From: Aquila chrysaetos chrysaetos
Lineage: Eukaryota; Chordata; Aves; Accipitriformes; Accipitridae
DNA: 64,000 nucleotides
NCBI RefSeq assembly: GCF_900496995.4
Contig: NC_044005.1
Span: 26,913,363-26,977,362 of the forward strand
Reading direction: 5' to 3'
The notes under the pieces are model-generated. The model had not been told where the DNA came from and searched no databases. It saw nothing but the letters and a program-made list of their open reading frames with translations. Both the position numbers and the translations under genes were made by a program. Numbering within the stretch: the first letter of the stretch is position 1; each line of letters opens with the position of its first letter. Positions 22,746 to 31,916 of this stretch are shown here, piece after piece.

Positions 22746-23936
22746 CTGCAGAGAGCACGGGGCTGTCAGCCAGGGCCGGCATCCCCCCCCACGGCTGGAG
22801 TCCCCTTCCTCCTGCCACCCCCCGCCCCCGGGCACCCCTCCCCCCGCCTCCCGGGCGGCACTTACCGCCTGCAGCGTGTCGGTGAGCTCCCGCCGCCGGT
22901 TGCGGCACTTGGCCGCTGCCATCTTGTTCCTTTCCCGGCGGATCCTTCTCTTCTCCTCCTCCTCGGGGGACAGCTGCGGGCAGAGAGAGGCCGCTCAGTC
23001 CCGCCGCCAGCCCGGTGCCCCCCGGGCCGGGGCGGCCGCGCCCCCCCCCCCCCCCGTATGCCTCCCCCCCCCCGATAACCCCGGTCCCCGCTCACCTGCT
23101 CGACTTTGCCCCTGCGACCGATGCTCTGCCCGCGGCCGCCCGGCGCCTTCAGCACTGCGGGGCGGGAGTAGGCGGCGGGGGCGGGCGCCGACACGCCGTA
23201 GGGGTGCCCGCAGCTCTGGGAGGGGGCCACCGAGGAGATGAGGGTGGGCTGCACCAGCCACTGCAGGCTGGGGCTGGTGGAGATGGCCGTCACCGTGGGC
23301 ACGAAGCTGGCGCTGGAGACGGCCAGGTCGGTGCAGAAATCCTGCGGGACAGAGGAAAGGGGGGGGGGGGCTGCCGTCAGCGGGGCGCCCGGACCGCTCC
23401 CCGCCGCCCCCGGGGCCGCACCGGCCGCGGCGCCGCACTGTCAGCGCCGGCTCCACACGAGAGCGGCCTGTTATAAATATCTCTGACGTCCGCGCTGACG
23501 CAGACACTGCTCCGGAGTCTCCTCAATGAACTCGCGTTTTATCAATGAAGCCGCTTTACACACCCGCCGCAGAGCGCGGCCCCGGCCACGGCTCCCCCCC
23601 CCCCGCCCGCCCCGGCACCAGGGCCGCTCCCCCCGCCCGGCCCCCGGCCCGGGAGCAGCCTGCCGCGGCCCGCCCTCCTCCGCAGCCGCTGCCGGGCCCC
23701 GCGCCGCCCGCTCCCGTCCCGCCGTCCCGTCCCGTCCCCTCCCGGGTTGCTCCCGCCCCGCGGCGAGGGCGCAGCCGGCGTGCCCGGCGCCTCACCTGCG
23801 GGTTGACGGGCGAGCCCATGCTGGAGAAGGAATCCGCCGGCGAGGGGTAGTAGGTGAGGCTGTCCCCGGCCGGGGAAGCGCTGCTGCAGCGGGAGGAGGG
23901 CGCCTCGTACTCTCCGGCGAAGCCCTGGTACATCAT
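22121..23936 (-). CDS. FOS: FOS (c-Fos), AP-1 bZIP transcription factor; exon 4 carries an apparent frameshifting insertion
   Basis: Immediate-early nuclear transcription factor that dimerises with JUN proteins and binds TGACTCA (AP-1) sites. Coding exons are 23,796-23,936, 23,096-23,341, 22,866-22,973 and 22,121-22,745, all with GT-AG introns. The start is the first of two adjacent Met codons (MMYQGF). Exon 3 encodes the basic region (about residues 137-157, with the redox Cys in KCRNRRR, C152). Exons 3-4 encode the zipper, with leucines at 163, 170, 177, 184 and 191 then His198. The C-terminus contains [21 protein letters not shown] and ends LSSPTLLAL, as in vertebrate Fos. Without a 16-nt insertion at 22,571-22,586 the total is 1,104 nt (367 aa, the length I remember for chicken Fos). 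Read literally, the frame shifts after residue 218 and stops at 22,500 (246 aa). Confidence 0.95.
22746..22865 (-). other. FOS: FOS intron 3
   Basis: 120 bp, GTAAGT...CTGCAG. GC-rich; nothing else noted. Confidence 0.9.
22866..22973 (-). CDS. FOS: FOS coding exon 3 (basic region)
   Basis: 108 nt, residues 130-165, identical in length to the human exon. [20 protein letters not shown] runs into [16 protein letters not shown]. It encodes the DNA-contacting basic region and the first zipper leucine. Donor GGCG|GTAAGTG. Confidence 0.96.
22974..23095 (-). other. FOS: FOS intron 2 with C-rich runs
   Basis: 122 bp, GTGAGC...CCGCAG. On the plus strand it contains a pure C15 run (23,041-23,055) and a second C-rich tract near 23,063-23,073, which are likely to be length-unstable. 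Confidence 0.9.
23096..23341 (-). CDS. FOS: FOS coding exon 2
   Basis: 246 nt, residues 48-129; two codons shorter than human. It starts [19 protein letters not shown] after CCCGCAG and includes [18 protein letters not shown]. It ends [12 protein letters not shown] with CAG|GTGAGC. The GRRGKVEQ sequence just precedes the basic domain and is highly conserved in Fos. Confidence 0.95.
23342..23795 (-). other. FOS: FOS intron 1
   Basis: 454 bp, GTGAGG...CCGCAG. GC-rich except for a promoter-like motif cluster at 23,465-23,560. FOS intron 1 is known in mammals to contain regulatory and transcription-pausing elements. Confidence 0.9.
23471..23502. promoter_or_regulatory. FOS: FOS intron-1 motif cluster (TATA/MEF2-like, CRE, FAP-like)
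   Basis: Plus strand TTATAAATAT (23,471-23,480), TGACGTC (23,484-23,490) and TGACGCA (23,496-23,502) lie within 32 bp in otherwise GC-rich intron 1. TGACGCA is the same heptamer as the FAP element beside the promoter SRE. The AT-rich island in GC-rich sequence suggests a conserved intragenic enhancer or a second start region; function is inferred. Confidence 0.5.
23796..23936 (-). CDS. FOS: FOS coding exon 1
   Basis: 141 nt, residues 1-47, the same length as the human coding exon 1. It begins [17 protein letters not shown] and ends GSPVNPQ, then CAG|GTGAGG at 23,796/23,795. The reading frame continues past the donor only as shadow sequence. Confidence 0.95.
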
Positions 23937-24090
23937 GTCGGCTCGGTGCGCGCAAGCCGGCGGTGCGGGGCGATGCGGTGGTAGCGGAGCACCCTTGGGG
24001 AGAAGGCGAGGAGGGGGCCGGCTGCGTGCGTCCCTCTGTCCGGTCCGCGCCGCGCGTCTCTCCGCTCCGCCGCCGGGGCTGCCTCTGCTG
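23937..24090 (-). other. FOS: FOS 5' untranslated region
   Basis: About 154 nt between the inferred start site, 25-31 nt downstream of the TATA box, and the initiator ATG. The exact start site is estimated from TATA spacing. Confidence 0.75.
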
Positions 24091-24114
24091 CTGGATTACC
24101 GCGCGGCGCCTCCC

Positions 24115-24138
24115 TTTTATACCCTCCCGACGACGTCA
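24115..24138 (-). promoter_or_regulatory. FOS: FOS core promoter: TATA box and proximal CRE
   Basis: TATAAAA on the minus strand (24,121-24,115), and 9 bp upstream TGACGTCG (24,138-24,131), corresponding to the -60 CRE of mammalian FOS that binds CREB/ATF. The arrangement places transcription start near 24,090. Confidence 0.88.
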
Positions 24139-24370
24139 CTGGGGACGCGCCGCCCGCGCCCGCGGGGGGGGACGCTCGCCCCGCGCCCGCCCCGCGCCAC
24201 CCCCGGGGCCGCTCCGCGCGCCGCCCGCCGCCGCCTGCCGCGGAAGAGAGCCGCGACGAGGGGCGGGGGGCGGCCGCCGGGACGGGGGGAGCCCCGCGGG
24301 CGGCGCGGGGAGGGGCGGCGGCGGGGTTCCCCCCCCGCGCGGAGTGGTACGGCCGGGCTCGGGAACCCAC

Positions 24371-24428
24371 TGACGCAGATATCCTTATATGGGATACATC
24401 CTGTGCGAGGGGGCGTGACTGACGGGAA
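24371..24428 (-). promoter_or_regulatory. FOS: FOS distal promoter: SIE, ETS-SRE, FAP
   Basis: Reading toward the gene on the minus strand: TTCCCGTCA (24,428-24,420, the sis-inducible STAT element); CAGGATGT (24,403-24,396, the ELK1/TCF ETS site); CCATATAAGG (24,392-24,383, the CArG box bound by SRF); and TGCGTCA (24,377-24,371, the FAP AP-1/CRE-like site). The order and spacing match the classic FOS serum response element about 290-340 bp upstream of the start. Growth factors and calcium signalling induce FOS through it in other vertebrates. Confidence 0.93.
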
Positions 24429-27400
24429 GCGCTCCAGGCTGCAGCCAAGTGCGGCGGGCGGCGCGCGGGGCGGGACGGGACGGAACGCGGCGCGGCGCGG
24501 CGGCCCCCCCGCCCCCCCCCCCCACCCCACGCGTGGCGAGACCCCGCCGAGGGCCCCGGCGGACCGACGTTGCCCCCGCGGACGCCGTCCCGCCGCAGGT
24601 GACACCCTCCCCCTCTCCGGGGGGGGGGAGCCGGCGGCACCGCGGCTCGGCGGGGCCCCCGCGCAGCCCCGCCGCGGAGCAAGGTGCTCCAAGGGAGGCG
24701 GCAAAGCAGGGCTGGGGGCCGGGCCCCGTCCCCGGCACGGAGCGGGGTCTGCCCATAGCTGGGCACGGGGACACGGCGGCCCCTACGTGCGGCAAGCCTG
24801 ACCGACCCCCTTCCCTGCAGCGAGGAACGTGTTATGTGGCACTATTTACTTGTCTATTATATACGCAGAGTAATAGTCGAGAGCGAGGGTACTGGCACGG
24901 GGCGCTGGGAAGCCCTGCTGCCAGGGAAGCCTGGGGGGCCACAGCCCCCCAGGAAGGTTGGGAGAGCTTGGGAGCCGCGCTCGGGGGTGCCGGGACACCC
25001 GCCAAGGGCACGGGCAGGGGGCCACCGGGAAACCACCGGCGAGGAGCGAGGGGTGAGGCTTGTCCTTTCCTCCAGTTTGGGTTTTGTTTTGATCCTTGTT
25101 GCAGCGAAGCCCGGAGACACCCACCCACGACGGGGATGTCAGGCAGCCCTGGCTCAGGTCAGGCTAAGCTGGGAGCCAGACCGCAGACTCGCCTTGCACG
25201 GGAGCCAAGAGATCGCGGCTATAGATAGTAACAGGGAAGCTGCAGCAGCGAGCGTGTTTACAGCAACAAACAGAGCCTGCAGCGCAGTCTCCAAGCAGGA
25301 GCGTCACCCAGCCAGGCTGGGATCCTGCTGGCAGCGTCTCCCGCTGTTTGAGCTCATGGGCTAAATGCAGCGCCTGATGCTGCTGCTGTTGCTGTTGCTG
25401 TGCGAGCAACCTCCGTTCTTAGAGATCTGGGCCACGGGGGCGGGAGAACTGGGCCAGCTGCTATTTCTGAGCTGCCCGTCAGAGCGGAGGGGACAGCCAA
25501 GGACTGCCGCAGCTCACGGCCCGCACCACTCCCTGGGAAAGGACCTGCGGGGGCCAGCACTGCCTCTCACCAGCTCAGCACCAGCCTGTGGGCTAGTCCC
25601 TCTCGGGGCAGGCGTCGGCCACCCCGGGTCCCCGTGCTGCCAGGGGCTCCTTGCCCCAGCCAGCATTCCCCCCATGCTGTCCGCCAAAGCAGTGGGGCGA
25701 GCGTGGTCTCTTCAGCAGCCCCGGGCCAAAGGCAAGGAGGTCCCCCCTCAGCATTGCCCGGAGGAGGGATGTGCCAGCAAATTAGCAAAGCCACGACCCC
25801 AACCCCGCCATCCCTGCCAGCGGCCCAGCGGCAGGCCAAACCTCTGCGGCCACATCCCCAGCAGGGCCTGGGTTGGTGCACTGGTGCCCAGCATCGGCAA
25901 GAGCCTCCAAGACAGTTTCAAGTCCCAGACATGTGCCAGGCACGTTTCAGAAAATCCCTGCTTAGCTCTGCTGCTGTCTACAAACTGCCCCAGGGTTCCC
26001 CTAGCCAAACTGCCCCCCCCCAGAAGAAGTGTCTGGAAATCAGGGAGGGGGACCCACTTCACCAAAGCCCAAAATATTTTTGTGGCACCCATGCAAACCA
26101 TCTGTTGCCATCTCCGCTGGCGACCGAGTGTGCTCTGTTTGTACCAAACGGAAAGTGCACGGACGCTGCACATTTCTAACACGTGGAGGCAAGGAAACAG
26201 AGAAAGCGAAAACACATGACGTGGGTTTGTTGTTTGCTCCAAACATGGGGCGCACACGGTTTTACCGCAGCATGTGTGAGAAAAAAAAGAGGAAGCAAGC
26301 GGTACCACAGGGACAAGACAGAGTCAGAGCGCAAACCCTCCTGCCCGGGTGACGGGGTTGCCCTCACCAGTGTGCCGCCAGAGCCTGATGAAGGCTCCTT
26401 GCCCCCCTCACCAGATGGGAACGGACAGAGGCATTCAGCCCTTCCAAAATACTGCGATCTGAGGAATGGATCACGAGTCCATCGAGCACTGCAACCTCAT
26501 TAAACCTGTACAATCAGTGCCAGCAGGGTTTTGCCAGGCTCTGGCGGTGCTCGGTGGAGCCTCAGCTGTAGGGATGCACCACTGTAGGGACTGGGATTCT
26601 CCCCAGCCCAGGGGTAGGGATCTGCCATCCCAGCATGACCCTTTCCCCCCACTCCAGACAAGCCCACGGCATGGCTGGGCCCTGTGCTGGTGAGGAGGAG
26701 GCAGTTGCTGACCACCACCGGCAGGGAGATGGCCTTTCCCAGATGCCTGGCCAGAGATAAGAAGCCATGGCCACTGCACTGCTTAGGCATCGCAACGGTG
26801 CTGGCAGGGCAGAAGAAGAGCACCCATCCAACGAGGATCTTGTCCTGGGTACCAAGGGACCCCTTCACCTGCCTGGCCTCTGCTTTTCCTCCCACCAAGC
26901 AGGGAGGTGGGAAAGCTTGCAGCTCCCGGGCTTACAGGGGAGCAGCGAGCTCCCCAGCCCCAGAGTGCAGCATGGGAACTTGGCCTTGCTTTCACACCCT
27001 TCCTTCAGCTGAGCTTGTGACTGAGCCTGGGCTTGGAAAACCACAGCAGAGAAGCGCCAGAGGCGTGTGGGCCAGTGCAACCCGCACAGCCAAAACCTGC
27101 TTTGGGGGCAGGAGATGGCTGTGCCTAAATTTGGCCACTCACCAGGGGAAAGTTCATGCCAGCAGCGTGGCCCTTTGGCAGCCGCGTGACAGCCCCAACC
27201 CACCCTCTGTCAGCAGCACCGACACAGCGTAGTTCCACATTCCCTCTCCAGGCACGCACTGTGACGAACGTCTGCCTCCAGCTAACCAGGGGCTGCTGGG
27301 GTGGGTAGGAAGGAGACCTGGGAGCCAGAGTCCAGCAGCAGGGCTGGCACACAGGGGACACTGCTGTGGGCACCAAAAAATAGCTCCTCGCTGTAAAATA

Positions 27401-30199
27401 CCCCTCTGCACTGAGAAGCCATCACTGCCTGGCCAAACACCTTGCCCATACCATCAGGGAATCCCTGCAATAGCCTGAACACCCGTTGCAGTACAGACTT
27501 CATGGGCAGGCATTAGTGCAATTCCCCCTGCACACACCTGCACACCCGCTGTTCCCGGTATCCCCTGCCGCATGCACTCCCAGCACAGCACGAGGGACCC
27601 CCTCCGACCGCCTGGTCCCAGGGAGGCCACACTGCAGCAATTGCCCTCCCACCTAGCCTGGGAGCCTCCAGGAGGGCAGGGTTCCCACCTCTGCTGGTCT
27701 TTAAAATGCAGCACACACACAAAGCAAAGTATAAATAGTAATTAATAATCACAGCAGCTGGGTGTGTGACAGGGACATCCTAAAGAATAAACACTGCGAG
27801 CAGAGACATCCCGGCATCTCGTGGTCGTGCAGCCGCATGCCACGGGCCGCCAATTACTGTGGATGACGCCGTTGAGCCCTCCCACCCATTCTCGCCACTC
27901 TGCCAGCTGCTTTTGCCTGCACCATGGTGGATGCTAGCTCGCCAGGCATGGCTGGACCTTGCTCTGCACGCTGATGAAACCACGTGCCGCTCACAGCCAG
28001 CGGGTCCGAACGAAAGGCGGCTTCGCCCATCGTGGCACTTCCTCCGCACCCCATTGCCCCAGGGCCGGGCTGGCAGCTGTTGCCCCACAAGCGAGGGTTC
28101 ATAACCCAGAGCAATTCAAGCACAAAGTTCTCCAGCTGCAGCTCCTGCTGCGGCCAGCGCCGTCCCTTCGTGCGCCATGGTGGTACGACAGAGCCGGAGC
28201 ACTGCAGCCAAGATGGCCTCTTATCTCCCCGCTGGCTCCAGCGCCATAGGCCCAGGGCATTGTGCGCGCTCACAGTTATAATCTCAGGGCACCGACCAGC
28301 CGGGAGGAGAGGAAAACACCTGAAACAAAATGACCCTCACATTTGTGGAACCGCTCAGTATTTAGAAGTGAAATCCCAGAAATTAAAGGCAATAGGCTCC
28401 TGCTCAGTGAGAGGCAGCATGTTCAAACCCAGTGACAGACAGGCTGATGCAGGTCTTTTCTGATAATGAAACAAGATCCAAACAAGGCAAGCACAGCTGC
28501 ACTTTCCTTGCTGGAACCCCGCAAGGAGCCTGCAATAAAACCCCACACAACCAAGAGAAAGCTTGGGCTTCTCATTGCGTCCAAGAGCTTTCTGGAGGTG
28601 GCGGCTGGACAGTCCTGTTGTCGCACAAGCTGCCTCTTCCTCGTGGGGCCAGGCAGCTGCAGCAATGCTTATATCGTGGGCTGGGGTCTGGGTAAAGGGG
28701 TCCTGTTCCTCCATTGGTGCAGTGGCTCTTGAAGAAAATGGGCCAAGGGTAGCAAAGGAGGAAGTGCTGAGATGAAGGAGGAAAAAGCCGCTGTGCTTAG
28801 CTAAGGAGATTTTGTTGGGGGTGGAGAACAAAGCAGCCAAAGTGAAGGGAAGGGACAGGATGTTGAAGATTGTTTGGCTCAGGACAGAAAGAAACCCTCT
28901 AATTGTTGTGACTGGGGAGTGCTCTAGGGAATGGCTCAAGGGGAGTCAGGACAAACAAAGGATCACAAAGCTCAAGATAGCCTAGGAGGGAGGGGGACAG
29001 CAAGCCCTTCTTCTCTGGAGGTAGTCCCCAGATCACCTTCCTTCTGTGCCATTCAGTGTGAAGAGACCAGCAGGCTGGGTAGGATGCCCCAGAGGACAGC
29101 CATTAGCACAAGCAAGGTCTCTCTTTTTGAGTCCTCGGCTCTCATAGTGATGGGGCTGTTGCAGGGACTCAAGAGAGACTCAGCCCACTCTGGCCCAGAG
29201 GGAGTCACATTCAGTTGCTGCTGCTGAAAGGAAACGGTGAGATTTGAAAGCAAGGCGTTTGCTCCCTGCTCAGGCTGGACAGTCAGGCTGCACACAAGGC
29301 AAAGCCAGGAAGCCGTCGGCTCTGTGGAAAGACGTTGCCACTGCAGCAATAGAGACCCCAGTAACACAGCAAGAGAATAAATGATGAGGCATGGCTACGC
29401 AGACAGCTGGCCTTCTCTGCCCTACGAACAAACATTGGGAATACCCCAGGAAACTGAGGTTCCTTAGATGGTATTTAAGAAATGTAATAAATACGAAATT
29501 CAATATTATTAAATGGTCTGGGGTTAACAGTGCCATGAATATCCATACATGTAAACAGCATGGAGTGCTGCCAGCCCAGCCCTGAGGCTTTGATCCTCCC
29601 CAAGGATCCAGATCTGCCAAGCAATTTGGTTTGGCTGGGGGGAACTGCTGGGAGGGGGAAACATCTTTTGTGTTCACTCATCCCTAAGTATCTGCACAAC
29701 TGCAACAAGAGCTAAGCATCTGCTTGCGCAGAGAGACCTGGGAGGAGTATGACATTTGTAGATCATCTGGGGTGCTGTCGTGGTGCTCTGCTCCATCTCT
29801 GCATGGTGACCAGGGTCTGGAGGAGAGTCTCTGTTGCTCACTGCTACCAGCCCACAGCTCATTCCAAGTCGACGAAAGGACTCGCCGTTACCCAGGCCCA
29901 TACCAGCACCCGAAGAGATCGGCCATTTCCTACCCCACAGAGGTCAGATGGAAAAATCGTAGACAATAAAGAGGCCAGAGAGCACAGGCCTGGAAACTCA
30001 AGTCTGTGCCCCCCCCCAGAAGAGGCACGGCGATCCACTTTGGGACTGAGTTTGACTGGTGATTGCACACGGAGGGGCTGTCCTTCTCTGTACTCCCCTC
30101 TGGGGAGCCTGGCTGTCGGGGGCACAACCGCCAAGCCAGTGGGGACACGTTAACTTGCTTTAGGATCTCAACAGAGCTCAGCGGGCTGCAAAACTAGCA
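24429..30199. other. FOS upstream flank, no gene recognised
   Basis: The first 400 bp continue the FOS CpG island. The rest is moderately GC-rich non-coding sequence. Many long frames occur, but none resembles a known family and they overlap on both strands. A MEF2-like AT segment (GTATAAATAGTAATTAATAA, near 27,728) stands out in GC-rich surroundings. In mammals FOS activity-dependent enhancers lie both upstream and downstream; none can be located here by eye. Confidence 0.5.
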
Positions 30200-30415
30200 C
30201 CTCTCGCCCGCGTGAGATACACCTCGACCATGCTGGCCTCCCCAGGACACGGAGAGCGCCAATGCAGGTGTGGGCAGGCACCGGCGCAGAGAAAGGGCGC
30301 CCTGTGCTCCAGCACAAAGCCCCAGTCAGCCGGCCTGGAGAGTCGCCCGCCCCCAGTTCCTGCAAACAGGGATTCCCTCCTGCCTCCCCCAGGCAAGCCC
30401 CGCGTCTCCCAGGGG

Positions 30416-30477
30416 GCTGGAGACAGCCTGGAGAGACTGGCCCGAGGCGCTGGAGACAGCCTGGAGAGACTGGCCCG
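30416..30477 (+). repeat. 33-bp tandem duplication
   Basis: Two adjacent copies, period 33, starting at 30,416 and 30,449; the shared part begins GCTGGAGACAGCCTGGAGAG and extends to ACTGGCCCG with no difference over 29 bases. A local tandem duplication at the edge of the CpG island. Confidence 0.85.
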
Positions 30478-30768
30478 GCCCTGGGGAGGACGCGGAGGAT
30501 GGAGCCGTGGGTTTGTGCCCACGCAGCTGAAAAGAAGCGCCGGGCAGAGGGGGGGCGATCCTTGGCCTGCCACAGCACAGGCTGCCCTCTTGGGGCCCAC
30601 CACCTCCCTCCTGCCCAGCAGCGGGGCCGCCCGGGACCCCTCCGGCCCACCCGCACTGGCCACTGGAGTTTTGGGGTGCCTGCTGAGGCCAGTATGCCAG
30701 CCAGGCCTCCCACACGCCCTGTGCCGGGCTCCCGCCGGGCCCTGCTCGCCCCCTCAGGCCCGCGGGGC

Positions 30769-30793
30769 GGGGGGGGGGGGGGGGGGGGGGGGG
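30769..30793 (+). repeat. G homopolymer, 25 nt
   Basis: An uninterrupted G run inside the CpG island, preceded by further G-rich sequence. It has strong G-quadruplex potential, and the true length is uncertain. Confidence 0.95.
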
Positions 30794-31106
30794 CAGGGGA
30801 CCGTGGGGCCTGCCGACCACACAGGGTCGTAAGCCCGCCCTCGGCTGGGCGCTCCGCGGGGCCGCCGCACCCCGCGCCCGAGGCCCGGGCACCCCACGCC
30901 GCGGCACCCCTCCGCACGGGCCGCCGGGGGGGGCGGGGGCGGCGCGGGCAGCCGCGGGGCCGGGCCGGGCCAGGCCGGGCCGGGCTCTCGCCCGCCGCCC
31001 CGAGCCTGCCGCGGGGAGGGGGAGGGGCCGGCGCCGCGCGGGCCCCGCCCCCCGCCCCTCCCGGCCAATCCCGGCGCTGTTGCTGGGGCCGGGCCGACCG
31101 CCTGAC

Positions 31107-31325
31107 GTTGCCCGGGAGACGGCGGAACGTTGAAAACACACAAACCTGGTGACGTCGGTGCGTGGTTTCCGTAGAAACGGGCCGGCAACGTCATCGCCCT
31201 CCCCCTCCCTCCTCTCCCCGCCGGAGCTCGCGGGCGACGCAGGCGGCGGCGTCAGCCGCGGCGGGAGGGGTGGAGCCCCGTCGCCATGGCAGCGGCGGAG
31301 GGTGGGGCTCGGTCGCCACGGCAGC
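31107..31325. promoter_or_regulatory. four X-box (RFX)-like motifs with CRE cores
   Basis: GTTGCCCGGGAGAC (31,107-31,120), GTTTCCGTAGAAAC (31,165-31,178), GTCGCCATGGCAGC (31,280-31,293) and GTCGCCACGGCAGC (31,312-31,325) all have the GTNNCC-NN-RNNRNC architecture bound by RFX proteins. The second is nearly perfect. CRE cores TGACGTCG (31,150-31,157) and AACGTCAT (31,187-31,194) flank the second motif. The last two motifs are 32 bp apart and may be a small duplication. RFX plus CREB pairing is common in ciliary, neuronal and testis promoters; the binding is inferred. Confidence 0.5.
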
Positions 31326-31849
31326 GGGAGCGGCTGTTGTTTGTTTGGGAGGCGGCGGCGGTCGAGGTCGGACGGGAGCTCGCTCCGGCTCCGGCCCCGG
31401 CCCCGGCCCCTGCCCACCCGGCTGCCGGCGCCCGGCAAGGCCCGGCCCCGCCGGCGGGGCACCCCCGGCCGGCCTGCCCCTCCGCCGCCGCCCCTGCTGC
31501 CCGCCCGGCCCGCGGAGCCCCTCAGCCCGGGTGTCTGGCCGCGTGGGAGCACCCACGGGCAGCAGGCTGCAGTTTGGGGCGTGGGTCCGCAGAGATCCCT
31601 TCAGCCAGCAGTCCCAGCGGAAGCGGCCGCCCCTCAGACTGCTGGCAGCTGCTGGGCTCCCCTGCCCGGCGTGCCGGGAGGGCGGGGGTTTGGTAACCTG
31701 GGGAGGGAAACGGGCCCAGGGTTAAAAATAATCCTGCTGAAAAGGAGTATTTATTTTTGACCTGGATTACCTGTGCAGCCCGCTGCACTGGGGAGCCTGA
31801 CCAGTGGTGGTAACAGCCCGGCTGGAGGAAGACCCCGGGGCTGGGAGGG

Positions 31850-31916
31850 ATGGATGGGTGGACAGACAGATGGGTGGCTGGACAGACGGTCAGATGGATG
31901 GACGGATGGACGGCCA
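31850..31916 (+). repeat. GATG/GGAC-type imperfect microsatellite
   Basis: About 65 bp of imperfect tetranucleotide units (GATG, GGTG, GGAC, AGAC mixtures, such as GGATGGACGGATGGACGG). Interrupted, so moderately old. Confidence 0.8.

Larger units (their letters stand above)
30200..31730. promoter_or_regulatory. large orphan CpG island with X-box and CRE cluster
   Basis: About 1.5 kb, very CpG-dense, roughly 6.1 kb upstream of the FOS start and 16 kb upstream of TMED10. Its centre (31,070-31,330) has a CCAAT box (GGCCAATCC, near 31,064), four X-box-like motifs and CRE cores, a layout typical of active CpG promoters, possibly bidirectional. No TATA box was seen. The long frames crossing it (minus 30,326-31,552, 408 codons; minus 30,168-31,139; plus 31,149-31,760) are Pro/Arg/Gly/Ala-rich and unlike any family I know. 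No human protein gene is known to me at this place, so a non-coding transcript or an enhancer island is more likely. Confidence 0.6.

Noticed and set aside
23854..24801. 315-codon plus-strand frame over the FOS promoter
   Set aside because: It lies antisense to FOS exon 1, the TATA box and the SRE; a GC-rich shadow frame.
30326..31552. 408-codon minus-strand frame across the 31-kb CpG island
   Set aside because: Same composition effect: overlaps several equally long frames on both strands, spans a 25-nt G run and a tandem duplication, and matches no protein family that I know.
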